A model generated the notes under the pieces. That model was not told where the DNA came from and did not search any database. It worked only from the letters and a program-made list of their open reading frames with translations. A stretch of DNA of 43,153 nucleotides, taken from NCBI GenBank assembly GCA_001598975.1, contig BBXU01000163.1:1-43153 (forward strand), in the 5' to 3' direction. How positions within the stretch are numbered: the stretch's first letter is position 1; every line of letters begins with the position of its first letter. The stretch is from Parachlorella kessleri (Eukaryota; Chlorophyta; Trebouxiophyceae; Chlorellales; Chlorellaceae). The translations under genes and the position numbers were made by a program. Shown here piece after piece: positions 1 to 8,611 of the stretch.

Positions 1-91
1 CGGCAGCTGGCTTTTTGTAGCCTCGTAGTAGTCAGAGCTGCAGGATCCGGTCTGGGAAAGCTGAAAAGTGACGAGATTGCCTCACCACTGG

Positions 92-2020
92 TTACATAGC
101 GGTCCAGGTTATCAGGCGCCCCAGCAGTGCTTCCGCCTTGCCATCATCAGCAATGCCCAGCTCGAGCACAACCTTTTCACCAAGACCTTGCAACAGCTCC
201 CTGCATGCCTCCCATCCAGCAACTCCCTTCAAGGCTGTACTGATCCCAGGCCCCAGTTTCAGGTGTCGCAGTCGCGGCAGGCTCGCTGCAGCCTGTAGCA
301 CCTGTCTAAGCTGCACCTGTAGCTCATCCGAAAGAGCATGGTCTGTTCCAACTGGATCAGGCACGCCTAGCAGCTCAAGCTGGGCCATAGACCGTACAGC
401 TTTCCTGTTGCTTGCCACCAGGTTCATCTGTAGTTCCAGCTGTCGCAGCTGGGTGGCTCCTATGGGTATATTCAGCCCAGGTGAATCTTCGAATGCATCA
501 AGGGAGGCAGACCGCATGTCCACCACCTGAAGGGGGCATACGGAGAGGGGTGGTCTGGTAAAAATTGCGCATAAGCATATGTCAGATGCCAGTGAGCATG
601 ATGCGGCCCTTGTGCAGGCCCCTTACCAGTCTTACCCCAGCACCCTTACTCTCTTTTGATCATGCTGCCTCGCTCAGCACCTGCAACTCCGACCTCACCA
701 TTCTTCTAGCCACTCTCGCCCTCCCCCTCCCACTGACAAAATATTGCAGCCGCGAGTCAACCAATCTCGTCACCCCAGGCACCCACGCACCTGGAGAGCA
801 GGTAATAACCACAAGCCGGGTGGCAATGTGCAACCCAGCACCTGCCCTGACAGCCGCAAGTACGTCAGCTGCTCCAACTCCAGCAGCCAGTCTGCCTCCT
901 CTCCAGGGTCTCCCTCCGCAAACAGCGGCCGTACGCACTCCAGAGCGAGGTGCTGCAGGCCGGTGAGAGCTGCCAGCTCTGGCGGCACGGTACATGTGAG
1001 GAACAAACCGTGGGCTGTGAGGGACGTGAGACTGGTCAGACGGCTGAGCGCCCGGTTGCCTTGCAGCACTCCGAGCAGGTGGTGTTCCTGGGGGCATGCT
1101 AGCTCCCTTTCACAGTGGTCGGCCAAGACCAGCTCTTGGAGCCTGGTAGCTTGCAGTGCTGCTGCTGCCACCATTGCAAAACACACCGGCTCGGTACCAT
1201 CAGGTAAGCCGAGGCCCCAAACAGCCGGCGGCTGGGGCCACTGGCAGCAGTGCAGCACTGCCAGCCGCCGTGGCAGGCAGCGCGGGGCAAAGCCAAGCAG
1301 GCCCGTGTGGTTGAGCACAAGCCGGGTAAGGGCTGCTAGCTGAGAGAAGCTGCTGGGGAGGGACTGTGTGCTGCCAGTGCCGGGCAGGCTGTGGGCGGGT
1401 GCCAGGATGGTGAGTTGCTGCAGCCCGGCGAAGCCGCCAATGTCTCCCAGGTTCACCAAGGCATGGACCATAGGGACTGTCACCTGGCAGGACAAAGCTG
1501 TGAGCCGTGCCTGCTCGGCTAGTGCTGCCAGCGTTGCTAGCTGCCGGCTGTCGTCGTTGCTCCAGAGGCCGCAGTAGGGCTTGCCAGGGCTTCGCTCGAC
1601 CGGGATGAACTGCCAGCCGTGCAGCTGCAGCGCTTGTACCCTGTCTCGTTGCTGAGCCAACCAGGAGGTGCACTGGCCCAAGCTGACTCTACGTGCATCC
1701 AGGTCCAGGATGCAGTGCTGGAGGTCCAGCAGCCTGGCATACTGTGCCAGGAAGGACTTGCAGCAGCAGACCAGCCGCACTCTGCAGGGACAGGCCAAAG
1801 GCACTGCCTAGCTTTCTAGTGCTGGGCAACTATCACTGTAGTAACAAGGGGGTGTAGAGCACTCTACCTGTCTTGTAGGGACAAATGACATGTTACGTTG
1901 ACAAGCACCTCGGTGGGCAACCCCTGTATTGCACTTAAATAACCTTTCATGCAGCTGCTCTTCAGCCACAAACTCCTCACATGGAAATACTCTTGCAGCA
2001 AAAGTCCTAGAAGCAACCAC
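92..2020 (-). CDS. F-box/leucine-rich-repeat-like protein
   Basis: Three exons join in phase: 2020-1935, 1781-791 and 526-92, giving about 503 residues and a TAA stop. The bulk of the protein is irregular leucine-rich repeats, for example LTRLVLNHTGLLGF, LTYLRLSGQVLGCTLPPGL and LRQLELQMNLVAS. The N-terminal exon joins to VRLVCCCKSFLAQYARLL, which resembles the second half of an F-box (RLVCKRF-type). If real, the protein would be a substrate adaptor of an SCF ubiquitin ligase, but the first half of an F-box is not obvious. The ATG at 2020 is the best candidate I see. The first junction (TTTAA|gtgcaa) rests only on phase and F-box similarity. The two large exons are well supported by the continuing repeat pattern across the junction at 791/526. 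The last 91 bases of the window edge are its 3' flank. Confidence 0.6.
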
Positions 2021-2214
2021 GTAAGCCTGGCGCTGGCGGTGACAGATGTTGGAGGGTGTTCAGAGCTAGGAATTCAAGCACACCCACATCACACACGTTT
2101 CATATGCCCTATACCGTCTAATTTCAGAGGCCAAAGCTGTCTAGAGTGCCCGTCACTGAGTCGGGTCTCTCACTACCCCTGTCCACTTCAGGTCGTTTGT
2201 GATCAGCTCCAAAC

Positions 2215-5087
2215 ATGGCTTCATGCACTACCATGGGTTTGACAGGGCTTACTGCTTCCCGCAGCAGTCTTGCAGGTTAGCTCGTGCCTCCGCGGGTAGA
2301 GGCTGCACGCCCCTGTTGCTCTCAAAGCTGACATTGCAGGCTTGTCTACACTTAAGCAAAGCCAGTCGTGTCTGACTAGCCCTGCAGGGACTCGGCTATG
2401 TAGGGCCCGACCCCTGGCACCAGCCAGGGGGCGTGGTGTCGTGCGTGTGGAGGCCAACTTGTTTAGCCGTGTGCTGCGGATCGGCAAGTCATATGCCAAC
2501 TCGCTTGGTGAGTTCTCTTCTTGTGGACGGCTGTATCAGGCTGTGGCCATGGCCTCCAGAAACTGGCCTTGCAGCGCTATGACAGACCTTCGTGCCTAAA
2601 GCTACCAGGTGGCAGTGGTTTCAGTGGTTCTGACTGGCGGAGTGCTTGGTTCTGTTGGATGTATGATATTTGAGTGGCCTTTCAAGGAAAGTTACCCGAG
2701 GGACTTGGAGCTGCCTGCAGTGAGCGCCGCCGAGGATCCAGAGAAGATTTTGGACCAAGCTGTGGCTGACATGCAAGCGGACCTTATTAAGCTACGCCAG
2801 GCAGCAGCGCAGGTCAGTGCTTACTGCTGAGTATGTGCATTCCTCACTGCCCTTGCAGCATGGCGGTTCAAGTCATACACCTTCCAGCAGTAGCTAAGCA
2901 AGGTCAAAGAACAGTTAAGTTGATGGTGTGTTCAAAGGGGTCCCGAACGCCCACATTGTGTTTCCTTTCCTCTTGCGGTGCAGGTCACCGCAGCAAAAAA
3001 GCGGTTGGAGGCCAAGTACACGACCGCTCAGCAGAATGCTGTGAGTTGGCAGCCTAGCTGACCTGAGCAGGCGCAGGATCTTGCGCGATGTGTTGGCATT
3101 CTGCTGCCTGGTAGGCTGTTGATTCAGCATGGCTGCGAACGGATGTTGCCTGTACCCTGCACAGGGAGAGTGGTGTGCAGCGCTCAATTCGTTGGGGGAT
3201 GGAGTATTCTGGCCTTCTTGTTGAAGCATTTACACTGCCGTGCGCTCCTGCCGTGCAGGACGATTGGTACCGCCGTGCTGAGCTGGCTCTGGGTAAGGGT
3301 GAGGAGGAGCTGGCCAGGGAGGCGCTGTCCCGCAAGAAGTCCAACCAGGTAGGCATGGTGCCTACAGCTCTTTGTCAGTGCTGCAACCGAGGCCTCTTTT
3401 TTACAGCAGGATGCCGTGTTGACAAGCTTGAAGTGGTTGCAGGGTGGCTTGCCTTGCAAGTTATTATTTTGTGCAAGGCACATCCCAGGCAGGCCTTGCT
3501 GCACAGCATGCCTGCGTCAAAGCCCGGGCATGTGAGCAGCGCCTGGGGCCCCTGCCTGCGCCTGGGAGTGTAGGGACTTGCTCCACTGCTGTGTGTCACT
3601 GGCTGGTGTGCGCTGTGTGTGGTTGGGGCCTGCAGGAGACTGCTGACGTTCTGAAGGTGCAGCTGGACCAGCAGGCCCAGGCAGCCGACACCATCATCAA
3701 CAACATGCGCGTGATGGAGGGCAAGCTTGCAGGCAAGCCAGCAGCCCTGCAACCCTGGTGTCGCTGCCTTGCCTTGGGGGCTGTGGGAGAGCTGCTGTAA
3801 GTGATGTTAGCTGGAGCTCCCAGGGTCGTGTGTTGATCTCGGGGGCTGGCCGGAAGATGACCTGCCCAGCTGGGAGCCTTGAGAGGCGCCGGGTCTGCCA
3901 AGTTGAGGCAGCCTTAGCTGTGCAGTGTGCCCCGGTAAGCCCCCCACGTGGCTTTGCTTGAGCTCTGCAGAGGCAAAGATGAAGAAGGACACCCTGAAGG
4001 CTCGTGCCCAGTCGGCCAAATCAGCAGCAGCAATCAATGACATGGTAAGTGGTGAGCATGTGGGGGTGGTTCCTGGTAATAGCTCTGGTAAGAACAAAAA
4101 TTCGCTTTGCAGCGTGTGTGGAAATCGCCATTGAGAGGCCCCCCCCCTTTGGTATGGCCTTACTGCCCATGTTGGTACACCAGGCTGTGAAGGGGTGCTA
4201 CCTTGCAGTGAAACCTATAACGGGGTCTTGACGTCAATTTGCTGGCAAGTTGTGTGCAGGTGGCGGGCCTGAGCACCAGCAGTGCCCTGGGTGCTTTTGA
4301 GAAGATGGAGGAGAAGGTGCTGGCCATGGAGTCCGAGTCGGAGGCAGCAGCACAGGTTGGCCATGGGTGATGCAGGGGGGTTGGTGGCAGGGTTTGCGGT
4401 ATTGGAGTATCGTTAGAGATGAGAGAGGAGTGGAGGAGAGGTGCACGTGGAGTCGGAGGCGGAGGCAGCAGCTGCAGAAGTTGGGGCACCGACATGGGGC
4501 GGATTTTCTGTTGACTGCTGACCATGTACGGCTCTGGGGTATTGAGGTTACCTGGGAGTCGGCAATAACCAGCGTGGGGAGGGAAGGAGTCAGGGACATG
4601 CGGCGGCTGGGCCCCCTGCCATGCGAGCCTCCTCGGCAAGCCTCCCTCCCGCACATCGTACAACCAGTGCTGCTTACCGCACGGCTGTTCCTGGGCGAGG
4701 GCTCCTGCGACTCCTCCCCTCTGCAGCTGGCTCCCATCGGCAGCGGCGGCGGCAGCCTGGAGGCCAAGTTCAAGGCCCTGGAGGGCGGCAGCGACGTGGA
4801 CGACGAGCTGCAGCGCATGAAGGCGGCCCTGGGCGAGCGCAAGCCCATTGCGCAGGTGGGCAGGGCAGGGCAGGGTGGGGTGCCTGCTGGGCGTGCCCGG
4901 GTGTGTCAGGCTGACTGGTGTTGTCGTCAGTCAAACCTGGGCGTGTTGTGTCCTTGGCAGTCGGAAGGCTGCTTGCAAAGAGGAGGTTGGGATCTGGGGC
5001 GGAGTGTGTCGGTTGTTGGACGGCCCTGCCACGCATGTTAAGCAATGTCCCTGCCGTGCGCCGCAGTTGCCAGAAGGCCGCTCATAG
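2215..5087 (+). CDS. VIPP1: VIPP1 (vesicle-inducing protein in plastids 1, PspA/IM30 family)
   Basis: Ten exons: 2215-2275, 2340-2507, 2721-2812, 2984-3040, 3259-3348, 3636-3732, 3971-4044, 4260-4355, 4727-4855 and 5067-5087, giving about 294 residues. Residues 1 to about 45 look like a plastid transit peptide rich in Ser, Thr and Arg. The mature part opens with NLFSRVLRIGKSYANS and continues with EDPEKILDQAVADMQADL, KKDTLKARAQSAKS and STSSALGAFEKMEEKV, all hallmark ESCRT-III-like helices of VIPP1. The family forms rings and rods on thylakoid and inner-envelope membranes and is needed for thylakoid upkeep. The sixth intron starts with GC instead of GT (CAG|GCAAGC at 3733), and phase allows no GT alternative. 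The last exon encodes only LPEGRS and then stops. This is where plant VIPP1 enters the linker to its extra C-terminal helix, so that helix is missing from this model. Confidence 0.93.
4431..4478 (+). repeat. Decayed duplicate of VIPP1 exon 8 end inside the next intron
   Basis: Inside the intron after exon 8 there is a stretch reading tggaggagag, gtgcacgtggagtcggaggc, ggaggcagcagctgcag. It closely follows the end of exon 8 at 4303-4355 (tggaggagaaggtgctggcc, atggagtccgagtcggaggc, agcagcacag). The copy has small deletions, so the exon frame is lost and it would not encode MESESEAAAQ. It looks like a partial local duplication of coding sequence now drifting as intron. Confidence 0.5.
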
Positions 5088-5326
5088 CCGCTGGGAGGAA
5101 GGAGCTTGGGAAGTGTGAGGAGCAGCCAGGCCAGGTGCAGGCTGTCCAGGGAGGTAAAGACGGCTATGGTGGCAGTGGGAGCCGCCGTGTCTAGCACTTC
5201 TCAGGCAGGTACTGAGTGCTACACATAGGCGACATCCCTTTGTGTTGGTGTTGAGCAGTAGTGGTTGAGAGAGACATCTTGCAGGGGTAAGCCGGGAGGG
5301 CCTGGTTGGAAATTTTTTGCTGGCTT

Positions 5327-5331
5327 TGTAA
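5327..5331 (+). terminator. TGTAA poly(A) motif, VIPP1
   Basis: First TGTAA downstream of the VIPP1 stop, 240 bases on. TGTAA is the usual chlorophyte polyadenylation signal. The distance is long, so the assignment is tentative. Confidence 0.3.
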
Positions 5332-6080
5332 GCTGCTTACGTCTTTACCTCCTCAGCAGAGTGGGCACTTCAAGGGTGATGCAAGTCTCAATGGTTTCTT
5401 CTGCTTGTACCTGTTCGTATCAAGGTAAATTGGTGCGGGCAATACTTTAGTGAAGCCTGAACAAGGATATCAAGTGAACAGCAGGTGTAAAACTTCATTT
5501 TTCCCAAGGTCGATTTCCAAGTACATTTCCAGCGTTGGTATTCGGTGTGCAAAGAGAGCAGGAACAGCAAATCTAGCGTGGCTGATGTATCTTCAGCAAG
5601 GCCAGGCAGACAGAAGCCAAACAATTGACGGTGAGACACAGAGCATAACTGTGGCCTTAGCTTCTCTCGGGGAGAGAAGTACTGGATCAGCACTCAGACA
5701 AGACTCAGGCCCATTCTGCATCTAGCCCGGTCAGCCCAGCTCAACTCTCACTCCTTGTTCGCACTACCTGCCACACACGCTAATAACTGCATAGGACCCT
5801 GTCAGCCCAGTATACCCCGTACCTCCTCTCTGATCGCATTACCTGCTACCTAAATAAATGGTACGTATCAGGCGATACAAATTGGTATACCCAGCAACAG
5901 TCTATCAAATAACACGCATCACTCCTGCTTATGAGCCGGCAGTTCCCTAACATGCCGAGGTTCCCCCATGTGCCGTATTTCCCCAGAAGGCATGCGCAGG
6001 TAGCTGCAATTCGTCTATGGGAGCTGGTGCTCCAGCAGGTGACCCAAGTGGGCCTCTTAATCTCTAATACCAATGTTATC

Positions 6081-6085
6081 TTACA
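6081..6085 (-). terminator. TGTAA poly(A) motif, small membrane-protein gene
   Basis: TTACA on the plus strand reads TGTAA on minus. It lies 37 bases past the proposed TAA stop at 6122, a typical spacing, and supports the gene end proposed there. Confidence 0.4.
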
Positions 6086-6121
6086 ATATATATCCTTCAA
6101 GCAGGGGACAGTAAGACTGAT

Positions 6122-6572
6122 TTAGTCGGCGATCCGGTGTTTGGGTGACTGCAAAGGCGCGAGAGAGTGTCGCATTACAAAAACTTGGCCTACAGCTGGC
6201 TGAGGAACCAACAATTCAGGACCTGCACACCAGGCACCTGTCCGAAGTACACTCCACCTGCAGCAGGACTGTCCACCCGCTTCTTAATCCACTCCTGAAC
6301 GTAGAACTGCGCTACAATGCCTCCGACGGCAAAGACAAGACCCATAAGCTTGAGCAACGCCAAACCCGCTTGGTGGCTATCCATAGGGTTGCCTGCAGGC
6401 AGTCAGGCAAGGTGCAATCAAAGGGTAGTGATAGGGAGCCTGTTGGGGCTGTCAACATGTGCAACACCCGGAAGTGCGCTGCAGTGGACGACTTACCGGT
6501 ACTGTGAGTCGAGGGATTGGTATACGCAAGTTCACAGTCACAATGCAAGCTTGGCAGTACTTCTGAGATCAT
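6122..6572 (-). CDS. Hypothetical 85-residue single-pass membrane protein
   Basis: Not recognised. Three exons join in phase: 6572-6497, 6392-6238 and 6148-6122. The donors are ACCG|gtaagt and ACAG|gtgcct and the acceptors are cctgcag and tttgcag. The predicted product has a polar N-terminus (NPSTHSTGNPMDSHQAG), one hydrophobic helix (LLKLMGLVFAVGGIVAQFYV), then a basic stretch (QEWIKKRVDS) and the tail SPKHRIAD. Size and layout resemble the small accessory subunits of respiratory-chain complexes, but I cannot assign a family. Support comes from two canonical introns with matching phase and a minus-strand TGTAA 37 bases past the stop. The start codon is uncertain and a 5' exon may be missing. 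It is divergent from the mTERF-like gene, whose ATG is 180 bases away. Confidence 0.38.
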
Positions 6573-6752
6573 AGGCTGGCACGCTTGAAAGCTCTACCAC
6601 TCGCACAGGGCGCCCTGAGGGCGCGGGGGATGCTGTGTAGAGAGAACACCCACACATGGCTAGATATGCCAAGGAGTCATTAACGGGTGCAAAGATAAAA
6701 ATTTGAATTGGTAAGGGTTGTCCAAACCACCTTCGAGTCAACCGGGGCAATC

Positions 6753-8104
6753 ATGTTGCGGTCAGTGCGGACACTTGAAGCTAGTATGCACGCTATTGAC
6801 ACTGTGTTAGGAGTATTCACGACAGACTGCAGTTTTCCCGCAGGACCTCTTTCCTCGGCTTGAGACGCCACGCCTTCAGGGGCGGTGGCTGGCCAGTTGG
6901 GGGAGCTAGCTCCACCGCTTGCTATGAGGGCTCGGTACTGACTGAGCCCAACTATTCAACCACGTCGGACGCAGCTACGGCTGTACCCACCAGCAGCGGC
7001 AGCAGCAGTAGCAAGGGTAGCACCTCTGCCAACAGCACTTGCACAAAAACCTGGCAGCCAGGTGATAATGCCAACAGAGCCTTGCACAAGTCGCTGCAGC
7101 AGTGCCTGCAGAAGCATGGCATCCAAGGCTCTTGGGACTCAGCTAGCTCCCGCCAACATGAGGAGGACTGGGTCCAGTCAAGCGTGGAGCCCAAGCTGGC
7201 AGCGCTCGAAGGGGAGGGACTGCAGCCAGGGCAGGTGGCCCGGCTACTGCGTGCCAGCCACAGCGGCCTACTGCTTTGTGAGCCGACCTCCTTCATGCAA
7301 AGCCTCCTGGCATTGAAGCACCTGCTGCGGCATATCAGCAGTCACCAGCTAGCAGTAGCCAGCCCTGAGGGGGAAGAGGGCGGCAGCGGGCTGACCGCAG
7401 CAGGCCTGCTCATGGCTCGGTCGCCTGCCTGCCTAGCCCAGTACTTGGCCGGCCCGTCAGGTGCCATTGCAGCAGCCCAGGACTGGCTCCAGAGGGCACT
7501 GGCCATCGAAGAGGCGGGCTTTGCGAGCATGGTCATTACCCGGCCCTGCCTGCTCAATGCAGGCATCGGGCCGCAGGTGCTGGAGGTGCTGGGAGTGCTG
7601 GACAGCCTGAGCGCCCACCCTGGCTGGGGCAGGAAGCTGCTTGCAGCTGATCCACTTGTGGCTGCAGCCAAGCCGGCCGTAGCCCAGGCAAACCTCCAGG
7701 CGCTGCTGGCGGCGGGCTTCACGCCCCAGGAGATTTGTGAGACCCTGGAGCAGGCAGCCAACCTGCTGATCCTGCAGCTCTCCGGCCCAGCATACGTTCA
7801 AAAGTTTGAGTGGCTGCGCTGCTGTGCGCCCGCTGGGTGGTCCCTGGTAGGCCTCCTGAAGGAGCCGCGGTACCTGACAGGGGAGCTGCGCCGGGTGGCA
7901 GCCAGGGTGGCCTTCATGAGGGAGCAGGGGTTGCCGGACCCGCCCGCCCCTGACCGCACCCTGGTGCTGAGCACTAGTGAGGTGTTTTGCAAGGCGGTGA
8001 GCAGGCAGCTGGGCTGGGAGCTGGCATCGCAGCAGCTGAGGGCTTGGGAGGTCCGGTGGCTGGGCACGGCGGAGGGACATCGGTGGGGCTGCATCCCTAC
8101 CTAA
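6753..8104 (+). CDS. mTERF-like organellar protein
   Basis: The large open frame from 6844 to 8104 has no in-frame ATG near its 5' end and is preceded by an acceptor (ttttcccgcag). An 8-base exon at 6753-6760 (ATGTTGCG|gtcagt) joins in phase to give MLRTSFLGLRRHAFRGG, a typical mitochondrial presequence. The total is about 422 residues. After a Ser-rich spacer, the C-terminal two-thirds is all helices in repeating units with the mTERF flavour: ITRPCLLNAGIGPQVLEVL, LLAADPLVAAAKPAVAQANL, LLAAGFTPQEICETLEQAAN and LLKEPRYLTGELRRVAARVA. mTERF proteins bind organelle nucleic acid and affect transcription, splicing or ribosome assembly. The repeats are degenerate, so a generic helical-repeat protein remains possible. 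The first exon is inferred from phase and presequence only. Confidence 0.6.
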
Positions 8105-8435
8105 GTGTGGGCGGAGTGATGGCAGACATAGCGGGACTCTGGGGGTGGGGAACAGTCTAGGGTAGTCCGGGGGGAGGGCTATGTGGGCAATAGCTTGCGC
8201 CTGTGGTCGTATCGTGGTCGCATTGCAGTTCCAGGAAGGGGGTGAGGGACGCTCCACGTGCTGTTGGGTATGGAAGAGAGGGATGCCCGATGCTTGAACT
8301 GGTGCGAGTCACTTCTTGTTGCTGTTGCATGCATGACCAGCTTTCAGCCTGGCAGTCCGCTCCGTCCGTGACGGCACACCTACCTTTCTAGCAAGGCTAC
8401 AATCGGACTGAAACGTCACGCTTCCAGTTGTGACA

Positions 8436-8440
8436 TGTAA
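8436..8440 (+). terminator. TGTAA poly(A) motif, mTERF-like gene
   Basis: First TGTAA on plus after the stop at 8104, 332 bases on. Confidence 0.35.
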
Positions 8441-8465
8441 GGTGGGATGGCTGGCCAACCAAAGC

Positions 8466-8470
8466 TTACA
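8466..8470 (-). terminator. TGTAA poly(A) motif, TruB gene
   Basis: TTACA on plus, 142 bases past the TruB stop at 8612 on the minus strand. Confidence 0.4.
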
Positions 8471-8611
8471 ACACGAACCTCCATCCATTGCGTTTGAGAC
8501 CAAGGTTGACATGTCAAGACACACTCTTCATGCGCTTCCTCTCTGGTGCACTAGCATTTCAATATAAGACCAAAGTTGAGACGTTGCCGGTGCACAATCC
8601 TTTCTACTGTC

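Larger units (their letters stand above)
5088..6121. other. Gene-poor stretch between VIPP1 and the next minus-strand gene
   Basis: About 1 kb with lower GC than its surroundings. It holds the VIPP1 3' flank with a TGTAA motif at 5327-5331, and on the other strand a TTACA (TGTAA on minus) at 6081-6085. Several open frames of 60 to 100 codons exist, but none shows a recognisable domain, exon phase continuity or codon bias like the real genes. I see no RNA gene. Confidence 0.6.
8105..8611. other. Convergent 3' intergenic region, mTERF-like / TruB
   Basis: About 0.5 kb between two stop codons facing each other. It contains TGTAA on plus at 8436-8440 and on minus at 8466-8470, so the two transcripts probably end within a few tens of bases of each other. 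I see no gene in it. Confidence 0.5.

Noticed and set aside
5388..5693. Minus-strand open frame of 101 codons in the gene-poor stretch
   Set aside because: No recognisable domain, no matching exons on either side and no codon bias.
7457..8257. Open frame of 266 codons on minus
   Set aside because: Antisense to the mTERF-like coding exon, with no domain and a composition expected from the opposite strand of GC-rich codons.
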